DNA from: Sternotherus odoratus
Taxonomy: Eukaryota; Chordata; Testudines; Kinosternidae
Reading direction: 5' to 3'
DNA: 64,000 nt
Assembly (NCBI GenBank): GCA_032164245.1
Contig: JAVMKO010000010.1
Span: 46,708,848-46,772,847 of the forward strand
Shown here: in pieces, positions 30,601 through 42,100 of the stretch
Layout: every line of letters starts with the position of its first letter
Numbering within the stretch: the first letter of the stretch is position 1
Position numbers and translations under genes: made by a program
Notes under the pieces: model-generated
What the model saw: the letters and a program-made list of their open reading frames with translations, nothing else
Database searches by the model: none
What the model was told of the DNA's origin: nothing

Positions 30601-33141
30601 CCCCTTGCGGGAAGGAGGGGGGAGTTTGACAGCTCCCACCCAGTAAAACCTCTATATAAGGGACTAATTCGGGTGAGGGGGTGTCCGTTAAAGCCCAAAG
30701 TCCTGTTATTTAATTATTTTTTAAAAATATTAAATAACGGACTTTCGGATTTAACGGACACCCCCTCGCCCGAATTAGTCCGTTAAATCGAGGTTTCACT
30801 GTACTAGCGAGAGGAGCTCCCAATCCCAGCAAGAGGGGCTGCCCAGAACGGATAGGAGCTCTGAGCGTGGGGGGATTTCCTTCTGCCGGGATTTACGTAG
30901 GAACGCCAGCAGCGGGGCACTCCCAGGTCCTCCAGTCTCACGCTCTCCTGGCAGCAGTCGCCATAGGCAATAGCCTAGCAGCACTGGCTGGGTGAGCTCA
31001 CAGCTAGGTCAGCCGCACTCTCTCCGAGTGGAAATTCCTGTAGGGGACGGGTTAGGAGCCCTGGACCAAGATTTCCCACCTACTCCAGTCCGAACGTCTC
31101 CTCTGCCGGTGTCACAGCCACGGCTCCCTTCCTGCTTTGTGATCACCTGGGTTACTGGGATGCAGCTCATTCTACTCCTGGACTAGCCCTCCCCATATCC
31201 TTACTGCGGGGGCTCTGCCCTCCCCTTCCCCACAGAGATCCCCTCACGCCAGCCTTGACCCCTGCCCCGACGGTGACACATTCATCCAGCAGCGTCCCCC
31301 ATCTGCTCACCGAAGAGAGCACCCTGCAGAGGGGCCTTTCTGGGGCCCCCTCTCTGGCCAACGTGGATTGTGCCCGGCCGCTGGGCAGGCAGTGACTGTC
31401 CGCGGGGCCCCCAAGAGCCGCTGCTTCTGCCAAGTCCAAGAGGAGCGGGGTGCCGGCAGGCCCAGAGAGGAGGGAGGATCTAACTGGCTCTGGCTGCATG
31501 TGCTGGCTGTGGGCCCCTCTCTGGCAGGATTCCCTGGGAGTTTCCAAGAGAAGTGGGGAGACCAGCTGGCTCAACTAACTCAGAACCACTGGGCTGTTTC
31601 CCTTCTCAATACCTCTTCCGCTACGGAGCACCAGGGGGCAGTAGAGCCCAGCACACAGCAGCCCAGCGCTAGCACTCGGTTATGCTCCCTCTGTGCCGTC
31701 TGTCTGTCCAGACCCAGCCTTCCCCTCGCTCCGTCCCGGTGACTCTAGCTTTCTGCTTCTGGTGCTGGCTTCGCAGCGGCCAGGCCTGTCCAGGCGATGC
31801 CTTGCACGGGGCATCAACGCCCATAATGCTCTCAGCACCAGGCGTGGAACACAGTGGTGTGTCTGCCCGTCCCGCCAAAGAGCAGCCCTCCGGTGTCAAC
31901 CCACAGCTCCATCCCTAAGGTAGCCACAGCCCGAAACGCAGAGTGGCTTGCAGGCTGGCCAAGGAAGCAGACTGGGGGCTCCAGAGTCTTCTGGCTGGGA
32001 GCAGAGGCTATTCCCGATCCCACCTGGGCACATCTCCTGCTGTCCCACCCAGTATCCCGAACACAACGTTCGCCCCCCCAGAACCGCGGGGCTGTGGCCA
32101 GCTGAACATGCCGTGAAGGACTCCAGTGGGCGTGGGGAGGGAGAGCAGTGCAGCCGGGCCAGCCAGACGGGAAAGGGCTTGTGTGGGACTGGAGGGGAGG
32201 GGCAGGTGTGGGGGGGCTCAGAAGTTGAGTGAGCGAAATGAAAAGCCCCAGCAGCGCTGAGACTCAAAGGAAAAGCCAGGAAATGGTGGGATCAGGTGGC
32301 GGGTGGGAGAGGAGAGGTTAGCGGGGGCTAGCAAAGGAGACAGGACTCTGCCCCTGTCCAATGGGACAGCCCCTTTCACTGTGGCAGGGAGAGGCTGCTG
32401 GGGAACTCTGGCATTGTAGCCCAGCCCAGACACAGGGCAAGGACCAGGGCTAGGGGTGGAAGGGACCAGGGCAGGAGGCTTCTGCATTCTACTGCACAGT
32501 GGGTTTCATCTACCGCCATAGCAAAATTGCTGCAGGCTCACTCACCGCACCACTCGTCTATCCAGGCGAAGGCCTGCCGGTGTCCTATCAGCAGGATGTC
32601 CCGGATCACCTGCAACCACAGCACAGTTACACCCCAGTAGGCACTTCCAGGATTCCCCACCGCCTCAGATCCCTCTGCTCTGAGCCCTGAGTCCCACCCG
32701 CCCTGCCAAAGGTGGGCAGAGTCCTGGAATCGACTGCTTTGAATTAGCCCCGAAATCTCCTCATGGCAGAGGGCAGGTGGCCCCTCCAGAGAGGAGAAGT
32801 AGGGTCGGCCACGCTGAGCTCCTGCATGCAGCAGCAAGAGCCTGTGCCTCCCCTCAGTGCACAGGGATGGGGCAACAGCCAGTACCCAGATAGAATATGA
32901 TACATGATAAGAAATCTGTGGCCATGCAGGACTTCACAGCTGTCAATGTGCTGCACCATGTCCACCTGGTACATAACTACAACAGTGGGGACAAGACTCC
33001 CACCCTCCTGCACCAAAAGCACAGGTCACCTGAGCTCAAGGATATCTCTACTCAGGGCTAGCAGTATAGGGGCTATGACACACAATTGAGAGGTTCCAGT
33101 TCCATCTAGTAGAGGGCTGTGGTACATCTGTATGTATGCTT

Positions 33142-33175
<34 letters not shown>

Positions 33176-36100
33176 TAACCAGCTCATTAAAGCATAGCCA
33201 CAGCCAGCAGGGTCTACTTATAATCCCAGATCAGGTGCTAACAACTGCAGGGCTCTCAAGTCTTCCCATGGGTTGGGCTCATCTAGGTCTGGAGCTGCGG
33301 TGCTCTGGGGCTCTCTCCTGTCACCAGGCAGTGAGCTGTGTGGGCCTGACCCCACTTGTCAGACAGGGTCCCTGGCTGGAACATGGGAACAGTGGGATCT
33401 TGCTGCCTCTCTCCCCGCAGTGCCTGGGGACCCAGAGGTCTCGTCTCATTGGAAGGGCAGAAGCACCCCGCCCGCAATGCCAGACACCATGCACTCACCT
33501 TGTGGACAAACTGCTCCACTCGTGTCTGCAGCCCCCACACCTCAAACTTGACCGTGACCAGTTTGTAGGAGCACATGATGGGCTTGGTGTGCTCCTGCCA
33601 GCCTTCTAACAGGGGCCCCCGGCCTGTCTTCACCGAGCTGAAGTACCGTGGGTCCTGCCATGGAGAGGGACAGAAGAGGGCAGCTCAGCATGCCAAGCCT
33701 GGGTGCCAATCACAACTAGAAAGGAACAAGTCCAGCCCCATGGCCTGTGGGTGTTTCAATGCTCTAGTTCGTTTCAGCTGCAGAGTTAGTCTCCTCCCCA
33801 CTTAGAACAGCTCATGGATAATAGTGGTGACAAGAACATCTAGCCCAAGCCTCACTGATACCGGCCGGACCTCCCAGCTGAGGATGGGTGGATTTGAATA
33901 TATGAATGGGCAGGAACGTGGATAGGCAGGGGCAGGCACAGACTGGGTGGGAGGGCCAAGGGGGCCAGAGCAGGCCAGGTGGGTGGGCTGAGGGTGCAGG
34001 CGTGGGCCAGGCAGGAGGGCCGAGGGTGCAGGCGTGGGCCAGGCAGGAGGGCTGAGGGGGCCAGTGCAGGTCAGGCGGGAGGGCCAAGGGGGCAGGCAGT
34101 GCAGGAGTAGGTTTGTAGAGGAACAGGTCCGTAGCTGTCTGGTTGGGCAGGCGGGTGTGGGCACAGGAGTAGGCTGGCGGGTTGGTGTGAGACCCTGTAG
34201 GAGTGTGTTCCGAGCAGTGCCCAGGGGGGATGGGAGTGTAAGGGTGTGCGGGATACGATTCCTGCTCACTCCCCGTTCTCCTGGGCTGGCATTACCTCTG
34301 GGCTCTGGTAATAGCGCTCAGGAATCTCGTCAAAGGCGATGTCCAGGAAGGTGACCTCATGATTGCCCAGGATTTTGTCGCTGTGGAAGATCTGGGGGTG
34401 GAAGGGACGGGGTAAGAAACACATCCCCCTTCAGCTCCACTCCGTGCAGCGGCAGTCAGAAAAATCTAACAATGTTAGGAACCATTAAGAAAGGGATGCG
34501 TAATCAGAGAGAAAATATCAGAATGCCATGATAGAAATCTATGATACATCCGCGTCTTGAACGCTGTGGGCAGTTCTGGTTCCCCTCATCTCAAAAAATG
34601 AAAAATCTTAGGATTGGAAAAGGTACAGAGAAGGCAAACGAAAAGGATCAAGGGCATGGAACAGCTTCTGCATGAGGCGAGATTAAAAAGACTGCAAAAA
34701 GAGATGACTAAGGGGGGATATGACAGAGAGAGAAAATCATGACTGGGGTAGAAAAAGTGAACAAGGAAGTGTTATTTACTCCTTCTCATAACACAAGAAC
34801 CAATGAAATGAATAGGCAGCAGTATAAAAACAAACAAAAAGGAAGTACAACAAGGAAAACTAGAACGGGGTTCGACAAAGAACTAGATAAGTTCCTGGAG
34901 GATAGGTCCATCAATGGCTATTATCCAAGATGGTCAGGGATGCAACCTCATGCTCTGAGTGTCTGTAGCCCAGGGGTCGGTAACCTTTCCGAAGTGGTGT
35001 GCTGAGTCTTCATTTATTCACTCTAATTTAAGGATTTGCGTGCCACTAATACATGTTAATGTTTTAGAAGGTCTCTTTTATAAGTCTGTAATATGGAACT
35101 AAACTATTGTTGTATGTAAAATAAATAAGGTTTTTAAAATGTTTAAGAAGTTTCATTTATAATTAAATTAAAATGCAGAGCCCCCGGGCAAGTGGCCAGG
35201 ACCCGGGCAGTGTGAGTGCCACTGAAAATCAGCTCATGTGCCACCTTCGGCACCCATGCCATAGGTTGCCTACCCCTGCCTTAGCCTCTGATTGCCAGAA
35301 GCTGGGACTGGACGACGGGATGGATTATTTGATGATTACCTGTTCTCTGAAGCACCCGCATTGGCCACTGTCAGAGGACAGGAGCCTGGGCTACATGGAC
35401 CATTGGTCTGACCCCGCATGGCCGTTTTCATGTTCAGGCGCATTCAGAAGAGATGCTGCCAACAGAGCGATGCCTGGGGTCTGAGCAACTTCCTTAGTCA
35501 TGTGTGTCAGACCCACACCGGCCCCCAGGAGCCTGCTGCCTAGGCAATTGGACAGGAGGCTCTGGCCTCCTCTGGGAGACGCAGCATGCCCCCCAGGCAT
35601 ACACGGGAGCCCTCACACAACTAGTAGAAGGGGGTCATTGGAGCGGTGCGGGGCTGCATACCACTGCCCCATGCAATGAGGGAAAGGAGCCCGAGGGCCT
35701 CTCCCCACAGCGTCCCCTCCAAAGGCACTGGGCGGGTCTGGGCTAGGAATGGCTGGTTCCATTGGAGTTCAGCAAATATGGTAGAGTGTTGGAGCCACTC
35801 ACATTCGGGTTGTCTCCACAGTTATCCTCATACTTGGTCTCGATGTAGATGGAGAACTTCGGCAGGAAGGAGCACTGCAGAGAGAGGGACAGGCCATGAC
35901 GAGCCAGGCTGGAGAATGTCACCCAACCCAGCTAGGCCAGTGCAGGGTCGAGTCCTCCTCCCGGTGAATCCCATGTCAGACCCACTTATCATCAGAGGCC
36001 CTCATCAGATTGCTTGTCGGAGCAATTCAGTGCTGGTGCCAGCTTGCCAGCCCAGGGCACTAAAGCCCCCTATCTACCTAGGCACAGAATGGGCAGTGTC

Positions 36101-39100
36101 AGTGCCCCCCACGCTGCCCAGCTCATTGGCCTGCTTTTGTCTGTCCTGGAGGGAGCCGATGTAGCGAGGAAGGGGTTAACGCAGTCTCCCTGAGCCCTGG
36201 CAGTGAATGATGCCTGGGCAGAGGGGAGCTAGGGTGGCAGGCGTGTGACGGCGGTGGGGCACAAAGGGAGCAAATGTCAGCGATTGGCAAGATACACCTT
36301 GGGACAGTGTACAGGCCCCAGGCAGTGTCTGGCAGGGGAGGGGTTAACCCTCTCCCTCAGGCTGGAGGCAGAACCACCCTCAGGGCAGGGACTGGCAGGG
36401 TGGTGGGGCGGGGTCAGCCGTGGGATTATCTACCCCAGGCACACTGTAAGCGTGATGGATGGAGAAAGGGACGGTGGGGGCCGAGTCTAGCTGTACAAGA
36501 GGGACTGGCGCTTTGCCCTCTGAACTGCCAGTCAGGAAAATAATGGGGCTACTCTGAATTTACTCTCCTGCATCCTCCCTCCATGCCCCAGCCATGCCCC
36601 AAGCCATGCCAACCAGCAGCTCCAGTGGGGAGCCCAGCGGAGGCGCTGGGATCGGTATACTGTCACATCTCTGTTCTTACCGTGTACTCTGCGTCGACAT
36701 CACAACAATCGCAGCGTCCGGCAGTGAAGGAGAGCAGGGCACCGGGGATAGACAAGAGCGAGATGAGACCAAGGAACGGCTACTGGGTCTTCATGCAGCC
36801 AAGTGTCACTTTGTGACGCGGTCCAGCTCCCCAAGCAAGGGAGAAGGGCACCCCTGCTGCCACTTCCCACGCCAGCAGAGTTACTGCAGGGAGGGTCTGT
36901 GGGGGATCTGCCCAAGTGGACAGACAGACCGTGCCAGAGCTGAAATTCCAACATGCTCCCAGCACCGCGCTCAGACCAGTAGGAAATGCTGCCTCGCTCT
37001 GTGACACAAGGTGTGATGAGCTGATCCTCCGCAGAGGGGAGTTTGGCTCCATTGGAATTGCAGAATGCAGGGGAAGGGAAGGGGAAAGCAGCTTTTCTCT
37101 TCAGGCCTAGAAACAAACCCACTCCCCAAGGGGAGACCCCCAGTCCTACTGGAAAGATCCCTGCTCTCCGGGGAGAAGGACCCTGTAACCCTACCAGAGA
37201 GACCCTCCCACTCCTGAAGCAAAGAACCCATAACCCCACCAGAGACCCCCTGCTCCCTGGGCAAAGGACCCCCACCTCACCAGAGAGACCCCCTGCTTCG
37301 GGGGTGGAGTCCCCACTGCCAATGCAGAGAGTTGTCGAACCCACTAAAACCTCCATGAAATTCACCTAAAACTCCGGCGCTTCAAATCACAAGGATAATA
37401 TGGGGGCGATGATGAATGGGGCTGGGTTTCAGCATGTTCTTTCTTGCCTCACCCTTGCGAGAGAACCAATTCCTCCCAGTTGTGAGATCACCGCTGGGTG
37501 AAAACACCGCCTGAGAGGCGCACTCAGTGTGCTGCTGGGAGGGAACCCGCTTGCTCAATGTCTGTGGGCAGAGGACACAGACATTGCGGGTACTCAACAC
37601 TGCGGGGGGGGGGGGGGGGACGGGTTGGATTCCCCTCCATGCCATTCTAGAGCAGATTATTGTCCGGCATTTCCAGCAACCAGCCTCTATTTTGCTGAGG
37701 GAGGTCTCTGAGGTGAAGCTGGCTGGGCTCTGCATGGGGCACAGGCAGTGCCATGCCCTGGATGGGGACCTGGCACTGTCATACTGTGCAGAATGCCACA
37801 GGTGAGGCATGGGTCACCGGGAATCCCTGGGCACCCAGCTGGATGCTGGAACAGCCCCATGCAAAGGCTGCGGGTGCTGCCTGGCGTGCCAAGCTTCGTC
37901 CCTTTCCGCAGGAGAAGAGCGCCCCCTGCCGAGGGCTCAGGTAGCTGCTGGCAAACCAGGGCGGCGAGGACCCTGCGCGAGGCTCCACATTCATCTGCTC
38001 TAGCTGAGGCCTTGCTCCCTGCACTCCTAGCTCTGCCTCGGCCTGACAGGACTCTGTGCTCGGCTCTCCCTGCTGTGTGGGGGGAGCTGCCCAGCCATGG
38101 GACAGCCGACCTTGAGTCCTGCAGTGGAGATGGGACCAAGGCACAGCTAACACATGGTCTAGGTCTGTCCATGCTGCAACACAAAGCCCTGGTGTGTGTG
38201 TGGGGGGGGGGGCAGACAACTAGGTTCCCCAACCTGGAGTGAAGGACCTTGAATCCCTGCCTCAGGAGGCCAGAGCGTGCAGGGAGAATTGCTTTGTAGT
38301 TCTTGATGTGCCCAACAATGGGAGGATCTGGGCCCACTGTCCCTATGCTGGTGTACATTGGGAGTCACTCCCCTGTCAGACCGGTGCCGGCGGGAGGAGC
38401 GACTGTGGTGTAAAGGGCTGGAGGAGGGGGGCCGAGAGAGCAGTGGCTGAGTGGGGGGCAGGGTTGGGGGCCTCTTACCCGTAATGGTGTAGGGGTAATA
38501 GTTCCAGGCCTTCTCTGTGATGTAGAAGATCCGGGGGGTCACCGCGCGGGCCCAGCTGGGCAGCTTGCTGCAGGGGAAGAGAAGAGCAGAGCAGAGGAGA
38601 GCGGGGGGCTCTCGTTAGCACACGGAGCTCGGCTGCTTTTCAGCCCTCTGGCCCGACAGCCCTGGGCCCGAACTCCTCCGCTCAACCCCGCAGCAGGTTC
38701 GGCACAATTCCTGCCAATGCGCCTCAGTGCTGGGCTTGCAGGGGCCATCCCCAGGGGAAAGAGGGATGAGCCCACCCTGTGGGACCTGGCTACCCCGCAC
38801 TGCCCAGGGCCCAGGCGTGAGCTCCTCAGACCTTTCCAGCCCCCTAACAAGCCAGCGGCTTCCCAGCTCCATATGCACTGAGCTAGGAGACACTGTGCTT
38901 CCCAGCTGTCCCGTCTCCCCAGTGGGTCCACTGCCATGCTCTCCAGCCAGCCTGCATCCCTCCATCTCCATCCTCCAGCCCCACGCCCTCCCAGTTCACC
39001 CGCCTAGGCCCAGGCTCTTACACATTCCTCCCCGTCCAGGGAACATGGGTCGGCTCCTGCTCCCACCAAAGCAAAGGCAGCTGGGCCTTGATTTCAAGAG

Positions 39101-42100
39101 GAGCCAACTCAAGCCTCTGGCTCCCAATGACGGCTTTTGCCAAGTGTTTCCCCCCAGGCACTGGGGGCACAGGTCTGGCAGGGTCAGGGCAAGGGACCCA
39201 TTGTGTACGTGTGTCCTGAGGGGGGGACATGACTCTCAGTAGGCTGGGCAAGGAGCTTCCGCTCACAGGCAGAGCAGCAGCAGCCGGGGCTGGAAATGAA
39301 CAGTCAGCTCACGCCAGCTCGCCGTGACAGCCACTCCTTGCCCATTGGAGGGGAGCTGGAGGGGGGGAGGGAGAGATGAGGTGTGGTTTGATTAATTTTC
39401 AGCCTCTATAAATAGCATCCCCGAGAGGGGAATCGTGAGCGCCTCGGCTAAAAATACCCTGTCTAGCACCGGCAGAGCCCTCTGTGGGGAAGCAGCCGAT
39501 TAATGCACTGCGAGGAGATGGAGCAGCACAGCCAAGGCTGTCTCACACAGCCAAGCTGGCCACCACCTCCCTCTGTCTGGGGGGGGGGGGGGAGGGGAGG
39601 GGAGACAGGGCGCAAGGCCAGTTCACAGGCATCGGCGCTCTTCTCCCATCTAGTCGCTATTGCTGGCAGATCAGCAAGGGGAAAGCCAGAGGGTTGTGCC
39701 ACAGCAAATGGAAGAGAAAACAAAGGATGGGAAAGAGACAAAAGCCAGGGGACGAGGCAGTGAGAATGAGCATCCGTGAAACACAGAGACAAAGGCCCAC
39801 TCAGCTAACCCAGACCAAGCACCCTGGTATCAGACAGCTAAGCACTGCAGTGTAGGCGCAATCCATCTGAGTCCTTGTAATGGGGCTAAAGCTACAGGCA
39901 GCTTGGTTAAAGAGTCCTGTCTACACTACAGTGTGCAGTCCTCATGTACATTGGCTTCTCCAACTCAGCTGTAGGGATGCCCAAGACAGAGAATCCTGGA
40001 GCAACCTTAGGATTCCGTGCCCATAAAATACATTGGTGACTCTACTGGAGTCCCTGCAGTCCCTCTGCGGGTCTGGCACGGCCACTGGAGTCCAGGCGAG
40101 CTCTGCACGTGGCAAGATCAGGCTGTGGGGCTGTAACAAGCCACACACACAGATCTTTAATGTGTTGCATTGCCACTGGGTGGGAGCCTCAGTAGAGCCC
40201 ATTTTTCTCTCCTGCTTCATCAAATGCCAGAAGGCATGGGCTTGGGCCAACATTTCCAGAGTCGGGCACCTCAAATTCAGCTTCCAAATCCACGTCCAGG
40301 CCCCTGAACGAGTGTCGCCTGCACAGAGGTGCCCAGCCGCTGCACCTTCCATTTCCCTGCAGGAGCTCAGCACCTCCGTAAATCAGATCACTTAGCTGGG
40401 CACCTACAGTCTCCATTCTGCAAATGCCGGTGAGGAGTCCCACTGCTTTCCAAGGGACTGGAGCTGAGCCTGCGTGGGTTGGTCCCTTTTGAGGAGTTGA
40501 GGCCTGTATATGGGAACGTCAGTCACCCAACTTTGGAAATTGGGGCATAACTGACTAGCCCAAACAGTGACACCTGTGGCAAGGTGGGAAGAAAACTCAG
40601 CTCTCCTGAGTTCCAAGTGTTGTGGTTTCAGGTGTGAGCATGACCTCCACCACCCCTCATTTAAGACAGCTGCAAGAGAAACTAAGCTGACCCACCTAAG
40701 ACAAAGGGGGTACAAGAGCCCACCCAGAGAATTTGAACTACGCAAGCACAAGGGTCCCCAGGGTGTTGCTTTGGGGGCGGGATATGTGTGTGTGTGTGTG
40801 AGAGAGAGAGAATAATAAGAAGGGCAAAAGACATACACAGCCTGGAGACATGGGGCTGTAAGCAACGACAGGATCTTCTGTCCTTTCGGCTGCTCCTGCA
40901 TTCAGGGAAACAGGACTTGGAATGTTTCTTGGAAACAAACAAGACTGTCTCAGCAGTACCAGACGCCATCCATCAATTTCTCCCCACAAGTGGAGAAGCC
41001 TACAAGCCCCAAATTCCAGCTAGCCCTCGGGTCAGAAAAGGGAACACAAGCTCCATGCGGATTCTCTCTTCCCCCCATAGCCCAATGAGAACCTGAAAGT
41101 GAAACTGACCAGATACAGAAGCAAAACCGACTAACCCAGTTTTGCAGCTCCTCCAGAGTGGTATGAAAGAAGTGAACAGCCAGGGCCAGAGAGGGCAGCA
41201 CATGAGACTTTTGAAGCTCTTTCCATTCTAATCACAATAGTTAATACTCCAGTAAAGAGCTACTTTAAACTGTAAGTGCTGGCCCTTAAACTCTTGCCAT
41301 TGTTACCTTAGATCAATAGTGGCTGAGTTATTTCCTTGTCATATGAGTCATAGGGAATAGCTTGAATACTGCAAATATTGAGCTGATCTATCTGCAAATA
41401 CTTATTTAGCTCTCCAAGGCAATTGGCGAAACTCAGTGCAGCAGCATGGTGGGGTTTTTAACCCGCTGGTGTGCTTTTAGGAACTGGTATTTTTCAGCAC
41501 AGCCACAGCAATCGGTGCTGGACTCGGTGGCAGCACTGAGCTGGCAAACTGGAGCACCCCCATCCCTCCCAATCATCTCCCATCTCAGCAATGAGGGCTC
41601 AGAGAGAGAGAATGCAACTCTCTCTGGAGTCAGGGGCAGATCGACACAGGACCAGAATGGGAAGACATGTTCAGCCCCCAGGGAGGCTGGTGACTAAATG
41701 CAAACTGAAGGGAGAGCTAGATGTGAGCAGGTCAGATGTAAATTGCTCCATCCGGCAGGCTCAGGTACCAAGGAGTAAGCTGATCACTGGGCTGCTAGAC
41801 ATGCATCCAGTATAGGGGTGGCTGAAACATCAACTACAGGCGACTGCCAGAAGTCAGCTACCAGGTGAGATAGACCAGCAGTCTGATCAGGTATATGGCT
41901 CCAGCGCAGACAGACAGGGCTTCCTCCCTGGGAGCAAATGGTAGTTATTCACTCTGGACCCCTGGGGAAATGTGCTCTCAACTGAAGCAACGCTCCTCCC
42001 CCCCCCCCCCCGCCCCACTAACTATGGGGCTGATCTCTGCCTCCTGAGCCCGCCTCCCCTTGAGGACACTCTGGAGTTGGGAAGGCAGTGACCTACCAGG

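Larger units (their letters stand above)
28874..30801. mobile_element. Pogo-like TIR element filled with a GC-rich tandem array
   Basis: The terminal repeats begin CAGTAAACCCTCGATTTAAC on the left and CAGTGAAACCTCGATTTAAC (reverse complement) on the right, matching at 22 of the first 24 positions, with TA on both sides. Subterminal ACGGACTTTCGGAT-type motifs recur at both ends. No transposase is present. The interior (about 28970-30640) is the array described separately. The element lies in the intron before the short-isoform last exon. Confidence 0.75.

Noticed and set aside
28900..30639. 579-codon open frame on the minus strand
   Set aside because: It is made of a 48-bp tandem array; the unit is a multiple of three, so stops are absent on both strands. 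The peptide is a Gly/Ala/Pro repeat with no family resemblance.
28970..30640. CRISPR-like or immune array reading of the regular repeats
   Set aside because: Units are directly adjacent without unique spacers, in a vertebrate intron; this is a minisatellite inside a TIR element.
36700..37365. 221-codon minus-strand frame
   Set aside because: It is generated by a degenerate minisatellite in an intron of the PITPNC1-like gene.
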